Shown here: one piece after another, positions 40,749 through 54,500 of the stretch
Layout: every line of letters begins with the position of its first letter
How positions within the stretch are numbered: position 1 is the first letter of the stretch
DNA from: Lathyrus oleraceus
Lineage: Eukaryota; Streptophyta; Magnoliopsida; Fabales; Fabaceae
Direction of reading: 5' to 3'
Length of the DNA: 64,000 bases
Assembly: GCF_024323335.1 (NCBI RefSeq)
Contig: NC_066583.1
Span: 276,603,416-276,667,415 of the forward strand
The notes under the pieces: model-generated
What the model saw: the letters and a program-made list of their open reading frames with translations, nothing else
The model's database searches: none
Told to the model about the DNA's origin: nothing
Program-made: the position numbers and the translations under genes

Positions 40749-42312
40749 TTAATCCTTTACCACATAAGTGTACTTTTGATAAGGATTATGTATGTTACTT
40801 ATAAAATGTGATTGATCAATAGCAAATGTAACTTTAGGTTGTAAAGCCTTGTCTAATTTAGCTTGAAGAGTTCTAACCTTTCTTTGCCAAATGTGATAAG
40901 TTTCACATTCAGACCATCTAAACCAAAATCCCTTATCATCTTCAGTTTTGCCTTTAGTAGCCTCTATCATAGATTTCCTAAGAGTTTCTAATTCCTTTTT
41001 GGAATCAGAAATCTTCTTTTCTAAATAACATAAAATTTTCTTATTTGAGGCTAAGCTTTTAAAAGCTTCCTTGGCCTCATTGTGTAGAGTACTAAAGGCA
41101 TTTTTCAAATCACAATAAGACATTTTATCAACATGATCATATTTAGAATGACTTACATTCTTTTTCTTCTTTTGATGAGTTGTAAGACAGAGATTGACAT
41201 TTTCTTCTTCATCACTTGAGTTATCATCGCTTGAGAACTCACTATCGCTCTCCCATGCAATGAATCTCTTTTATCTTTGCTAGATTTATTGTGATGTTTA
41301 TCTCTTCATGTGTCTTTCTTTAATAGGGAACAATTCGGCTTATAGTGACCGGCCTTTCCGTAATTGAAGCATGATCATTTTGACTTAGTTGTCTTACCTT
41401 CTTCTCGATTCAGGAATTTTGACTGTCTTTTATCGTTGACAAGATTTTTATCCGAATGTTGAACTTCATTCTTTCTAAGGTATCGGTTATACCTCCTTAC
41501 GAACAACCCCATGTCTTCATTCAAATCGTTATCATCCTCACTTGATTCACTCTCACTCATATCATTGGTGGATGACTTAGATCTTGAAGCCTTTAAAGCG
41601 ATAGACTTCCTTTTAGTATCCTTAGCTTTCTCCTTCTTTTCCTTATGTTTACTCTTCTCATGTTTCTCAAGGTTCATGAGCTCTTGCTCATGCTCTTGAA
41701 GCTTACCAAACAATGTTGTCATGTCCAATGTTCTGAGATCATTGGCTTCCTTAATCGCGGTGACTTTTGGTAGCCAATCCCTGTTAAGACATCCTAAGAT
41801 TTGTTAGTAGCAACATCATTAGGGGTAGTTCTATTAAAAGAATTTAACTGATTGATTAGATGATAAAAATGATTTTACATATCGGCAATGGTTTCACCAT
41901 CCTCCATATGAAAAAGGTCAAATTCTTGAGTTAAAGTGTTGATTCTAGCTAGTTTGACATCATCGGTTCCCTCATGGGTAATTTGCAATGAGTCCCACAT
42001 AGCTTTAGCACTAGTACAATGGGAAACCATATAATCCTCATCAACACCTAAGGCGGAGATGAGCATATTTCTGGATTTCCAATCATAGTTATACTTTTTC
42101 TCATCTTCTTCATTCCATTGTGCTTTAGGTTTAGGTATAACAACACCATCTGCATTGGTCATGAGAATTTCCATAGGACCATCTTGGATGACTTTCCATA
42201 CCTTCCTATCAATAGAGTTGATATGGATATGAATAAAATCTTTCCAGTAACTGTAGTTTTCACCGGTAAAAATAGGCTCTCTATGGTACGCCCCTTTAGG
42301 ATCGTTACTCAT
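40749..42312 (-). pseudogene. Element A gag
   Basis: Starts at ATG 42312 (MSNDPKGAYHREPIFTGEN). The capsid-like frame runs to 41875 with YWKDFIHIHINSID and CTSAKAMWDSLQITHEG. The Lys-rich and acidic linker is 41728-41375. The zinc knuckle (41371-41330) reads CFNYGKAGHYKPNC, so the second Cys is Tyr. A coiled coil (41123-40749) follows. Frames differ between these parts, indicating frameshifts. The knuckle normally binds packaged RNA. Confidence 0.9.
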
Positions 42313-42350
42313 TTTCTAAAAAGTCATATCCGAAGCACTAGATGAACCAT

Positions 42351-42362
42351 GCCATGATACCA
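42351..42362 (-). promoter_or_regulatory. Primer-binding site of element A (Met-tRNA type)
   Basis: The minus strand reads TGGTATCATGGC two bases after the 5' LTR end. The usual plant copia site, complementary to initiator Met tRNA, is TGGTATCAGAGC, so ten of twelve bases agree. Confidence 0.85.
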
Positions 42363-43623
42363 CTTGTTAGGCAATAGTACCGATCTAGAAGGGGGGTTGA
42401 ATAGATCAGTATTTAAATTATGTGCTTTTTAAAAATGTTTTCAAAGTTTGCGAAAGCTCCCTAAACCACAATCGTCTCAACAATCCGTTAATAGAAAGAT
42501 CAGATATGCGTGAAACCGAATGGAATAACTAAGATAGAGATAATCAACCACTATCTAAATCAATCGATTAATTATCACAATCCTTGAAATAGTTGCCTCT
42601 AATGATGAGTTAATACAATAAGAGAACAAGTAAAATATTAATAGATTTGTGTGAGATTAATTTTATCAAGCACTTGGTGTGCACTCTGTCATACCCCAAT
42701 TTTGTCTGAATAATTCAAAATTTTGTCAAGCATTCACAATCATAGAGCATAGTGCATAAAAAGTTAAAACGTAAGGGTCTTCACTTGATCGAAGTTTCAC
42801 AAACCCTGGTCATGTCTAAACACTTACTGCACGGCTTCCAAATCTTAGTTTTATGTAGCTCTTCACCATTCATGGTGCTTGGTTTCTTCTGTTTGATCAA
42901 AAGTCCGCTCAACATTCATTTGTTCACGACTTTTAGTCTAAATTCTTGGTTCTTATGGGTTTAATCCTCTATGGTTTGTACACTAGGAGATTGAGGATTC
43001 ATTTAATCCATTTGGTCAATCATGAGTGGTTCATGGACAATTGACAGGTCTGTAATCCCAATTCTTCAATAAGGATTTGTTTATAAACATCACTTGTTCT
43101 TAATATTCTACTTGGTTGGGGTTGTTGTTATTACAATAGCACCGATCTTTGTTTCATACATATCACTCATCCATACAAACTTATTAGAAGCCTAGTGTGA
43201 TTAAACTCAAGAGATTAATCGTACTCGGATTGATGGTTCATTGAAGCTTATAGCATGGTTCATTAGTCGTGATCGGGTGGTCAATTCAAGTCATGGTCAA
43301 ATTTATCATACATTTGTATTTAAGACATTGGTCCAACAAAACCCAATTCCAATTGTTGCTCCCATATTCCAAATCCATTTTTTTGCCAAACGGGAGGATC
43401 AGGCATGACGTTTTAGGGAGAGAAAAATTATCTGTAAATACACGAAGTTATTTTCGGGACCACAAGAATCCAATCGTACCTTGTTGTAATCCCCACGAAA
43501 TCAGGGATCTCACCCACTCCTCACTAACAGAAAGACAACTCACGATTTCTCGGTGAATTCTACAAAAAAGAAAACAAAATCGTAGACAGATGAGAGAGGG
43601 CATAAGGAGGAAGGGCTAACCAT

Positions 43624-43631
43624 TATAAATA
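43624..43631 (+). promoter_or_regulatory. TATA box of the solo LTR
   Basis: TATAAATA followed by gaggagtcc, the only clear TATA box in this LTR, about 940 bp from its start. It would mark the U3/R boundary. Confidence 0.55.
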
Positions 43632-45315
43632 GAGGAGTCCGGAAAGGAAGAAAGGGGGCCTAGGTGACATTACCGTTATTCTGCAAAAAAGAAATTCCCA
43701 AAACCATTTTTATCAAAGCTTAAATAAAGAAATCCCTAAGGTCGAAGCTAGAGTTTCATACCGAACCTCTAACCTAGACGAGCTAAACCCCAAACCTAGT
43801 GTTGAAAGAGAATTCCAAGAAAAGAATGAAGACATTTTGAAGAGAGATCTTAAACTTATTTGTTGGTCGCCGGAAAGTACATCGTCGAACAAGTTCCGGT
43901 CAGGTAGATCTCTTCACACCTAGACCAACCATTTATGCTATTACACTCTTCTTATTTGTATTGGTTGAAATGTTGCTTCAGAACCTTTTGATTCGACACT
44001 TGAGTCTTTGCTCTCCTGTCGCGTTCCTTTCTGAGTGAACTCGCGACCTTAGTAGGTCGAGGTCGCCGCCGGGGGTTGGCTCTTTTAGGTTTGGCATTAG
44101 GGTTTGATGTAGGATTTGGATCCGGGAGTTTTAGGTTGATATTAAGGTTTCCGAGTTCAGATTCAAACTCAAAGGAGTTTGTTTCAGAAGGGTACGATTG
44201 TTTTCTTATTTTTTCGCCGGAGCTAGAAGGCGGCGTCGCCGTGAACGGGCCGCCTGCCACCTTCTTCTCCTGCAGACTGATCAAAGAAGGGAGGGTTTAT
44301 TTGCAGAGTGGTTTTTGTTTTAAAATGAAGAGAGAGAAAGTGTTTTGAAGAATGGTGTTTAGTCTGATGAGAGTAGGAGTTTAAAGCTGGATTGTTGGTT
44401 AAGTCTGGTGGTGACAAGTGTCTCCACCGTGGACACTTGTCACCGAATGGTTGATCCGTTCTGGTTGATATCGTGCGACACTCACATATCCTTACCGTGT
44501 CATAGCATGTTCATCATCCGTCCATCCATGTTGACCTGGTCTGATCATAGAATCTAACGATCCTGCATCGCTTCGGGGTTAATTCGTTGACCGGGAGCTC
44601 CACTAAATTCGTGGGCTGTGGTTTAGGGCCTCCGAATTGGGCCCAAAGTCATTTGGCTAATTGACCCCTCCCCCCTTTACTGTTATGCAGTGCGCCCATA
44701 TTTGGGCTTTTTCTCACTTTAAGCCCATTTCCTTTTATTTCTTGCTTGTTGATTTATTTCTTTATTTAATTTTTTTATGGATACATGTAAGATATATATT
44801 AGAGTATTATTTCTACAAAAATAATGTTTTTATTTGATCAACTTTTATTTTAATGCTTTACTTGTTAAATTAAAATCAATCATTATTTCGATTTGTAGAA
44901 TTCGTTTGAGATATCACCTTGAATGTGCTTGATTAAACTCACTTGTGAAATTCCTAAGTTCATTTGAACCATGATTTAAGTCATATTTTTGTAATGACCT
45001 TCATCCTTTAATCAATCTAATCGTTATATTAAATCATTTAAAATTTCATATTTCTCAATTCAATGTTGAGATCATCCTTCCATAACCTTGTAAGTCGATC
45101 GCTTTCACGCATCGCCGTCAACCTCACATAGCTTACTCTTGGGCTTTCTTACAATGAGACCTATTCGATTTTAATTAATTGAGTAGACGATTGATTCACT
45201 GAATAAAACCCAATTTGTTCACAAAACACATACTTAAAACCTCGATCCAATGTCGAGTATTTTTATCCAAATCAAATTAAAATACCCAATCACAATCAAA
45301 TACCATTTCATTTGG

Positions 45316-45985
45316 AAATGAAAAGGGGGATGGTCTTGAGTTTTCAACTCCTCTCCTCGATTATTTGAATACGAGTTCTCTTACTCGGTTAGTCAAATAG
45401 TCGTCACTTCTATCCACCTAGGCACGATCAAATCGAATCATTTTGTAATAAGGAATGAAAAGGGAGATGACTTTGAGTTTTCAACTTCTCTCCTTGATTG
45501 TTTGAATACGAGTTTTCTTACCTGGTCAGTTAAACACTCGTCATTTCTTCATAAACCTTAAAGTAATAAATCAATCATTTTATAATAAACTATACAAAAA
45601 GGGAGATGGTCTTAAGTGTTCAATTCCTCTTCACAAATGCTTGGATATGAGTGGTCTTACTCAGCCATTCGAGCAATTGCCGTTCATTTTTAAAATACAT
45701 CAACCATACATAAAAAATTTCATAATTGTTCAGATGAAAAATAAAGTGGTCTAGAGTCTTTTATTCCCTTTCCCGATTATTAGGATACGAGTTGTCTTAC
45801 TCGACTATTCGAGGATTCGTCATCCAGTCAAAACATCTTAATCATCATCAAATCCTTTTATAATTAAGGATGAAAAAGTAAGTGGTCTAGAGTCTTCTAT
45901 TCCCTTTCCCGACTATTAGGATACGAGTTGCCTTACTCGACTATCCGAGTAATCATCATCCAACCAAAAATATCTTAACACAACA
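45316..45985 (+). repeat. Five degenerate tandem units of about 138 bp in the solo LTR
   Basis: Unit starts at about 45316, 45454, 45594, 45733 and 45869. Each has an A/G-rich start, a tggtct(t/a)gagt segment, then ggatacgagt-like and cttactcg-like motifs and a gtcat segment. Confidence 0.75.
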
Positions 45986-47490
45986 AACCTACCTTTTCTC
46001 TCCCATGTGCGATCAAAACCAATCAAACAAAACATCTAACGTATTAATTCGACTTGTCACCCCCCGCGTGACCAAAACTCTATTAAAAAAGAACACTGTT
46101 AATCCTTTCTAATATGCACCACAAATCAGTGCTTAAGCCTCCACCGAGAGTAGACAAGCCAACGTTTAGCCTTTAGAACACGATCTAAACAATTGTTCAT
46201 TAAAAAACACCAACCAACCGTAGTTCCCCGAACTTCGAATGCTATGATTTCCTTATTGCACCGTAAGGATACATAGGCACAAGATTGCGAGATCTTGGCG
46301 AGCACACTAATAAAAAACCTCACTTCTCACCTTCTGAGGTTCCCATCCATTTCTATTTTCAATCTTTTCATAACTCAAAGAAAACAAACAACATAAGTTA
46401 ACATTCAAATCACAAATTAGAACTAAAAGGATCCCGTTGAGTACAACGGACGTGAGGGGTGTTAATACCTTCCCCTTGCGTAATCGACTCTGAACCCGAA
46501 TATGGTTGCGACGACCATTATTCTACTTTTCAAAGGTTTAATTGATATTTTCCTATTCCTTCATTAGGATAAATAAATTTCGGTGGCGACTCTGTTTGAA
46601 CTAATTTTTCCGTGTCCATCGTAAGGGGTCGCATTTTTTGAGATGCGGCATACTCCACACCAAGTCTCAATTTCACTCAAATTGAATGTGTAGAATTTTA
46701 CTTAGTTGCAATCAAAGTGATTGCACCAATTTATCGAACAACTATTATGCACAACAATTAAGCGAAATTAATTTTACTATTAATTTCACACAAAACGTAA
46801 TTAATGCAGAATTTAAAGAGTTAAGAGAAAGAGAGAACAACATCAAATTTGTTTAGGCAGTTCCCTTGTCGTCCTTACTTAGGGTACGTCTGCCCTCAAT
46901 TCTAAACCTAGAATTGAGATATATTTATTATTAAGTTGCAAAGTTGATACAAGAGAAGAAATGATCACCACCAATCAACTCCTAATATTGTTGCAGATCA
47001 TATTCACTTATCTCCCCTTGATTCGAGTTGAACCAAGTGCTTCAAGCACTTCGAACAAACCACAGGTTGTAGCTACCTTATTACAAAAACTCCATGTTCT
47101 CTAAAACTTTAGCTCGGATGATTTTAATCGCAAGACGCTTGAACCCTAAGCTTTCTTCACAATCCTCCGGTTACCGTTACTTGTTTGATTGAACCCACCG
47201 TTCTTCAAATCTTTCACTCGGCTGAATTTGTGAAGCAAAGGTTAGTGCAAAAACACCCAATTCTTGGAGGATAAAACCCCAATGGTTTTATTCAAGAAAA
47301 AACCACACAAAGCCTCAACCTAAACTAAGATTACACACTCCTATTTGGACGTTATAACCACAACAATGCACAATGATCAACAAAAATTGTTATGTGTAAT
47401 TGTTGAGAAATGCAATGGAGAATGAAGATGAAGAGCACTTTGGTGTATATCTTTCACTTTTCTTATTAGTTTTTCGAAGAAGAGACTCTA

Positions 47491-47657
<167 letters not shown>

Positions 47658-48311
47658 GCATGGACCAAATAACAGACATAACAAAATTATTTTGCAAAAT
47701 CACACAACAGAAAATTGAGTCTAAGCAGCGACCACTCGACATGTTCCCACATGTCACTCGACCTGTTTGGGCCCGAGGCAAAATTATTCAAGTGAAATAG
47801 CCGATAAGTCGACTCAAATAGGGGATGAGTCGACTTAAACAGAGTTTTTTTCAAGGTTAAGTTGACCTATCACTCAGTCTGTTCAGACCCGTGGCAACAT
47901 AGTTCAAATGGAAATATGCAATGCATCAATGCAACATCGGGATAAGTTGACTCATTCAGTTTTCCCAGGATTGAGTCGATTTGTGACTTGACCTGTTTAT
48001 AACCGAGAGTTACGTTCCGAGTTATGAGTAGACTCACAGTTTTTAAACTGTCAAAAATGAGTTTTGATATGTATTTTGATCAATTCAAACCAATCTCTTA
48101 TGAACCTAAGATATTAACGATGATCAAGTGTATGATTCACATCTATGATATGCTCTTATATGCCTATACACGTTGAACTTATACTTTGAGCTTGTTAGAA
48201 GATGAATGCATTCTATGATATGATGACACCGTCCAAAGAACACATTACGGGCAACTACAAAGGTTTAACATCATTAAAATGAGGACTAGGAATCTTTTCC
48301 CTTACACATTG

Positions 48312-51300
48312 GATGATGTAAATGGATCACTTATAATGTATTTGAAGTCTTTGAATCACACTTCAAGCCTTGGGATCATGCCTTGGCTAAAAAGTCAACC
48401 ATTTGACTTTGGGTCAAAACCCTAGTTGAGGGTATCAGATCAACTCTGGCCTTGATGAATTTGAGATGGAATGATATTAAACTTAATTCTTGTTGATGGA
48501 AGTAACTTGATCACTTGGGAAGGATGAGGAGTTTGAAATATTGAAACTCATGCCAAGTCTTGATTGCTCAATCTTTGAAAGCTCTTGGTGCAAAACCTAA
48601 CTTAAGACAAACAAAGTAGAAAATCTTTGTGTATTTTCAATAGGTTAGTAATGCAAAGATGATAATTGTCATGTAAATTATACAAATGATGGTGGCATAT
48701 TAGGGTTGAAAATTAGGGTATGAGAGTGGTGTTTTTAGCTTGGTATCCAGGTGGAAGTGTTAACGTCATTGACCATTCTCTTATGAAGCAATACATCTAT
48801 CAAACCCTTTATGTCTTAACTTAAAAGTAAACCTTTAGAAACTCCACAATGTGACTCCTTAAGCCTGTAAAAACTTATCATAAATGGCATATCTTGTCCC
48901 TCTAGTTGGAATCCTTCCATATCCTTAACAAGACTTGTTATAGACCTGCTCGATTAAAATTATTCAATTCCCACGTTTGATCTCTTGAGACCCGTCTTAA
49001 GGTATTTCACTCTAAGTCACCTTTGATGAAGGAACACCACCGTGGGGATAAACAAAAGGAAATTCCACTGAGGAAAAGATTATAACTTTTGCTGAGGAAG
49101 AAGATTTGTAAATTCCAATGGATAAGGGCTTCCTGGGGAATAAATCATTCCAAAGGATCGTGACTTCAACTGAGGAAGTGGTGATGGCTCCAAGGGGGTG
49201 AGATTATCAACCCTACTAGGGAATAATACTACCGACTACCAATCATGGGGCAACTTAAAAAATAGGGTAGCTCAAGGAGGAAGGTATATTACCTACTACC
49301 AAACATGTGGTAGCCTAAGTAAAGCTAATCGTCTTGTTAGAAATATATTGGATCGCAATAGGTTTCTCAAAGATAGAGATGACCGTCTGTTCAAATAATG
49401 AGTCTAAATAAAAGTACACTTCACTGAGGAAATATCTTTGCAACAGGTTTCTTAAAGGTAGAGATGAGCTCCTATTCAAATAACGAGTTCTAGCTTTCAC
49501 AATAGGTTTCTCAAAGGTAGAGATGACCGCTTGTTCAAATAACGAGCCAAATAAGCTTACATGATCAAAACATGATTCAGGTTCTTCTTTAATACGGTAT
49601 TCCACTTAGAAAAGTAAAAATAAATCTATCCACGATTCGGGTCATAATCTAGCGAGCGGGCCTTGGTTTCTTATTTAACCAAGTCTTTCTCTCAGAAAGG
49701 ATCAATGAACAAGCTCCTAAAAAGGTGACCAATTGTTGGGGAAAGAGAAGTAACTTCACCGGGGATCTTCGAAGGATGCAAGTCAATTAATCTTATAAAA
49801 AACTTGAATTCTCAAATAAAGAGAAAATCACGGTAAGGATCTTCAACAGACTTTCACCGTGATTTACTGGGGAAATTACCATTGGTTGTTATTAACACCT
49901 CCATGGTGATATAAATTCTTGTAACGGAACACCTCATCGGGTATATAAAGTCTTGTGATAAAATAAAGGTGCTTGTAGTAGTCTTCAATAAACTTCTCTA
50001 ACGAAATTTTCTTGGGAGATGGCCGTTTGCTGGAAAGAACGTTTTATATGTTGATAACTTCATTGAGGATAAGAAAACTTCTCAAAAAGAGATTGACATC
50101 TATTATGCAAAATGGGCGTCCAGAAATAGAATAAGCTTCTCGGGGAAAAACAACTACTTATTGGGGATCAGATATCATGAAACATGCTTCTCAAATAAAG
50201 AGACAATTGTCGGTTAGAAGTCTTCATCAAACTTCTCTGGAGAGAAAACCATTTGATGGAAGAAAACTTCTATGTTGATATGTTCATCTTAACCGATGAC
50301 GAATATTCGTTTCCCCGAAAAGTTTATCCTTGATATGTTCATCTTAATCAATGACGAATAATCTTCCCGTTTGGTATTCTACCCAGTAAAAGGGTAGTTG
50401 TAATTCCTACTTTCCCCATATGAAATCATCCTTGATATGTTCATTTTAACCGGTGACTGATTTTCTCTTTCTTTGGTGTGCTACCCAATAACTGGTAGTA
50501 GTCATTCCTATTTGCGGTATTTTACCCAGTAAATGGTACATACAAATCATATTCTCCCCTCTAAGTCTATCCTTTATATGTTCACTTTAAGCGGTGACGG
50601 ATACTCTCTTTGGTATTCTACCCAATTGCCGGTAGTTGTAATTCCTATTTTTCCTCGGCAGTCTATCCTTGATATGTTCATCTTAACCGGTGATGGATGT
50701 TCTTCCCTTTGAGTTTACCCTTAATATCTTCGTCTTAATCGGTGATAGATACTCTCTCTTTGGTTTTCTTCCCAGTTAAAGGTAGTTATAAATCCTATTC
50801 GATTTCTTTTCCCCAGTAGGTCATTCTCACCCAATAACCGGTAATGAATATACCTCATTTTTCTCAGCGAGTCATCCTTGATATATTTACCCTAACCGGT
50901 AACGAATGTCTCTTTGTCGGAGTGTATCATCTTCTTACCCAGTAACCGGTAGTAGATGATATATCTCTTTTACTCCTGTGTTGAATTATTTCTTCCCCAG
51001 TTGAGTTTGGTTTCGTATTTCTATGAGAAATTGAGTTCCCTTTGGCGTTTGAGTATTTCAGCCTCGTACTGATTTGCACATTTCCCCAGCAGAGGGTTCT
51101 TGCTGTATTGGTGTTATCCCAATACATGCAAATTTCCTTTTTCCCCAACCGAGTCTTTTCATTGATTTATTTTCATGGAAAATCCCCTCGCGCCTCCAGC
51201 AGTTTTCAAGTCGTAGCGTGACCTACGCATAACTTTTATCCCCAGAGTCTTTGTCTCCCCAGTGAGTTTTCCTTGGAATGAATCATGCCTATGTGGACTT

Positions 51301-51488
51301 TTCAGTCTCTCCAGATTCTTTTTCTTTGTGGCAATATATTCCCCACAAAGATTATTTTTGCATTCACATCATATGCATCATGAGGTCTCTTAGGGACCAA
51401 AATTTGTTTCTAGAGGTTGTTATTTAAGTCCATTTTGTTGAGTTGATACGAAGATTTTAACCTTCACATCCTCAGCTAGAATGTCCTT
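48312..51488 (+). other. 3' non-coding region of an Ogre/Tat-like element
   Basis: It lies directly upstream of a polypurine tract and LTR start, has no coding frame, and is built of short degenerate repeats. One set of three units (49356-49556) has the core aggtttctcaaaggtagaga followed by tgttcaaataacgag. Another set (about 50270-50920) has the core ccttgatatgttcatcttaa followed by ccggtgacg and acccagtaaccggtagt. Ogre-type elements are known for hypervariable, tandemly repeated 3' regions. The segment before about 48900 is unclassified. Confidence 0.65.
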
Positions 51489-51501
51489 AAATAGGGGCAG
51501 C
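51489..51501 (+). promoter_or_regulatory. Polypurine tract of the Ogre/Tat-like element
   Basis: aaataggggcagc immediately precedes the LTR start TGTAAGACCCC. It would prime plus-strand DNA synthesis. Confidence 0.75.
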
Positions 51502-54500
51502 TGTAAGACCCCAATTTTGACTCTAAGATCCCTCATGCCATCTCATCATTTGCATTGGCTTTGGGATCACACCTTGGCATCCTCCTCACCCCTTATTCAT
51601 TGGGTTTGTATTGGGAGAGATCACCAAGCACATTTATGATTGTATCATACTTTATTTTCCTTTGTTTACTAACCAAGATACAAAAATTAGGTCTAGTGTA
51701 GCTTTGTTTCTTTTGTAGGTAGTGTGTGTCCACATGTGCCTCATCAAGTCCATATTTAGGGTTTGATACCCTCAGTACAAGGGATCAATCAAGGAAAGAT
51801 TCACAATAGTTCTAAGAATCATATATGGATCCCATGTTCTTTATTTATCATTCTGATCAAGAATCCATCAAGAGTTTGAAGCTTGTTTGCCTTGGAAGCC
51901 CTAATTCATCTGGGTATCTTGTATGACTTCCTCAGCAAGTTTCTTCAACAATTGGTCAAATATTTCAAGGGATAATTCATTATACATCATCTAAATCATA
52001 TATGATTCTCCATGAGCTCCAAATATCAATATAACTTCAAGTTTTCAAGATGGTTCAAAGAGGTTGACCAAAGAATGTCAATTGGTCCAAACTAGGATTC
52101 CCTAGACCCTATCTCCTACAATTTTTGTCATATGAAAATGATTCCAAGAGAAGCTTTACTCTTTATTACATTCCAAACAACTTTCATGTTGGAATCAAGA
52201 GCTATATTTTCTTGGAAAGTCATATTTTATGGTGAAATATTATTGGTCATTTTGTCTGTGCCCTAGTTAGGAGGTCAACTTCTAAGAACCATAATTTGCT
52301 CATTTTTTATGATATGAAGGCCATACAAGTTTCATAATCCATTTCCATATGTCTTGTCTAACTTTGATTCTTTTCAAAATGTCAAATTCTACTTTCAAGG
52401 GCATGTGCCAAGAAGAAACGTTATAGATCATTTTGGGTCATTACCATTGAACTAGCAATTTTCCTCAAGTTCTAAAATCCATAAATCCCTCATACAAGAC
52501 CCAAATGGAATAGGGTTGAAATATATATAACTTTTGTGAAGGGATCATTCTCGTTTGAAGCTCATAGCAAAGGTTATTCAAGGTGGAAGAAGTGGTCATC
52601 TGACTTTAGAAAATTATCAACCATGTTTGATTTCTCCATCTTCCACCTCAAAATTCATCGTGACAGAAGTTCCAAATGAAAACGTATTCAACTGAAAAGT
52701 TGTTCCCCTTCATATTACCTTTCTAAAACATCCAAGATCATGTCATTTGAAGCATTTTTGAGTGAGTTGCGCTTGAGTGTAATGCATGGCCCTAATTGGA
52801 AAGTTTCATGATCTTTTTTCAAATACACATTGCATGGCTTCATGTTAAAGTTACAACATCATTTAAACTTGAATTTGGACATGTTTACATCATTTCATGG
52901 GCCTACACACGCCCATGGAAGCATGCACATCACATTACTATTTTTGGACAAATCATGGAAAGCAATTCTCATGCTATAAATACATGCCCTTGTTGATCAG
53001 AAAAAGGGATCATGCTTGCCTAAGCTTTGCACCATTGCCTCCCTAACCTCCATTAAAGGATAAACTTGATGATTCAACTTGGAACCTAGTTTCAATTCTC
53101 ATTTTGTTTTGGAATTGAAACTCCAAGAATCCAAGCCTTTCATTGAGCCATTTCACTTCCTGCAAGCTAGTAGAGTCAAGCCAAAGCAAATTGGAAGCAA
53201 AATCAAGCTCAATTGAAGAAAACCGAAGGTGAATTTTCAGACTTTTCTCCTCTTCAATTCTCCCTCATTTCTCAACTATTTTGCTTGTTTATTGGTTGTC
53301 TAAAGACCTATCAATGTAGGCAACAAGATTGAGTTGCTTTGAGGCCAAATCGAAGAACCTTAGATCATGCACCTCAAACTTCAAATCCACGTATCTTTCA
53401 ATATACTTGGAATTGGGTGAAATTGAGGCCAAATTCGAGCTCCTAAGCATTTTTTCTTTAAATTAGTGTGCTCACTTTTTATTTTTATGGTGGTTGGTGG
53501 TGGACCAGTCCGGTGAGGTCCATCGGGAAAAATGACTGGAGCACTAGCTCCGGTGATGTGGTGGCTTGTTCCTATCCATCTGATCTTATCTCCACGTTCT
53601 AATCCTGGTCATTCATTGTGTTTCCCATGTTTGCCACGTAGTTGACTTGAACGCATCATACACCCTAGCATGTGACCATCAGATCTGCCACCTCAATTAA
53701 TGAGGGAGATCTGATGGCCCTTGTTTTTTCTATTTTCTTTTTAATTTCTGATTTTCCTTTTAATCCTATTATTTTATTTTATTCATAGAAATTTCATTTT
53801 TAATACAAAAAATATGGGCCTTTCACCAAAAATCTTTAAATATTTTTCTTTTCCATATTCTCAATTAAAATCATTTTTTGGATTAATTTTGATGTTTTTC
53901 ATGAATTAAATTATTTTTAACTTGTTTTTTAAATATTTTAAAATACTTTTGTTTTTCCAAAAATTGTGAAATTTTTTGTCTAAGGTCCTTTGACCTTGTT
54001 TGACCTAGGATTAATTCCTTGGCCATTTATTTGGTGTTTTGAAGGGATTTAAGGTTTTGTCCATTTTAAAATGTATTTTAATTCATTTTTAATTTGATTA
54101 TTGTTTAAAGATTATGTTTAGCTATTTAATTGGTCTTGAGATGTTTGAATTGTTGTTTGTCCTTGACCATGGTTGATTTTACTTTTGTTTGATCAATACC
54201 ATTGGATTTAGGGGATTGATGAAATGTACATTTATCTCCCAAAATGAATGGATAGTATTAATCAAATGAAATTCCTCTTATGATAAATTTGGGTTTCTAT
54301 TTCCCCTTCCCTCTTCAACTTCATTCCTATTCTTTCCCAATCCATCATTGACCAATTAATTCCCTTCATGTTTAAATGCTAGTTGATTCATCAATGACCC
54401 TGTGTCACATGAATCAACATGAGCTTGACTGAGATAGGTCTTTCCCATTTATTTTTGTGTGTGGTATGTTTTAGTATTTTGGTTCTTTATACCAAATCTC

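Larger units (their letters stand above)
42687..46650 (+). mobile_element. Ogre/Tat-type gypsy solo LTR
   Basis: Starts TGTCATACCCC and ends GATGCGGCA, flanked by cactc (42682-42686) and tactc (46651-46655). The uninterrupted sister LTR reads gcactccacacc at this point, which confirms insertion with a 5-bp duplication and one later change. No internal coding region is present, so it is the recombination remnant of a full element. Near the right end it has the landmark modules ctaataccttccccttgcg and ggtggcgactctg shared with the LTRs at 1-2016 and 51502-56074. Overlapping ORFs at 43952-44417 on both strands are GC-rich LTR sequence, not genes. Confidence 0.9.

Noticed and set aside
43952..44417. 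Overlapping 64-110 residue ORFs on both strands with Pro/Arg-rich sequence
   Set aside because: They lie inside a solo LTR in a GC-rich patch, overlap each other, and show no family motif.
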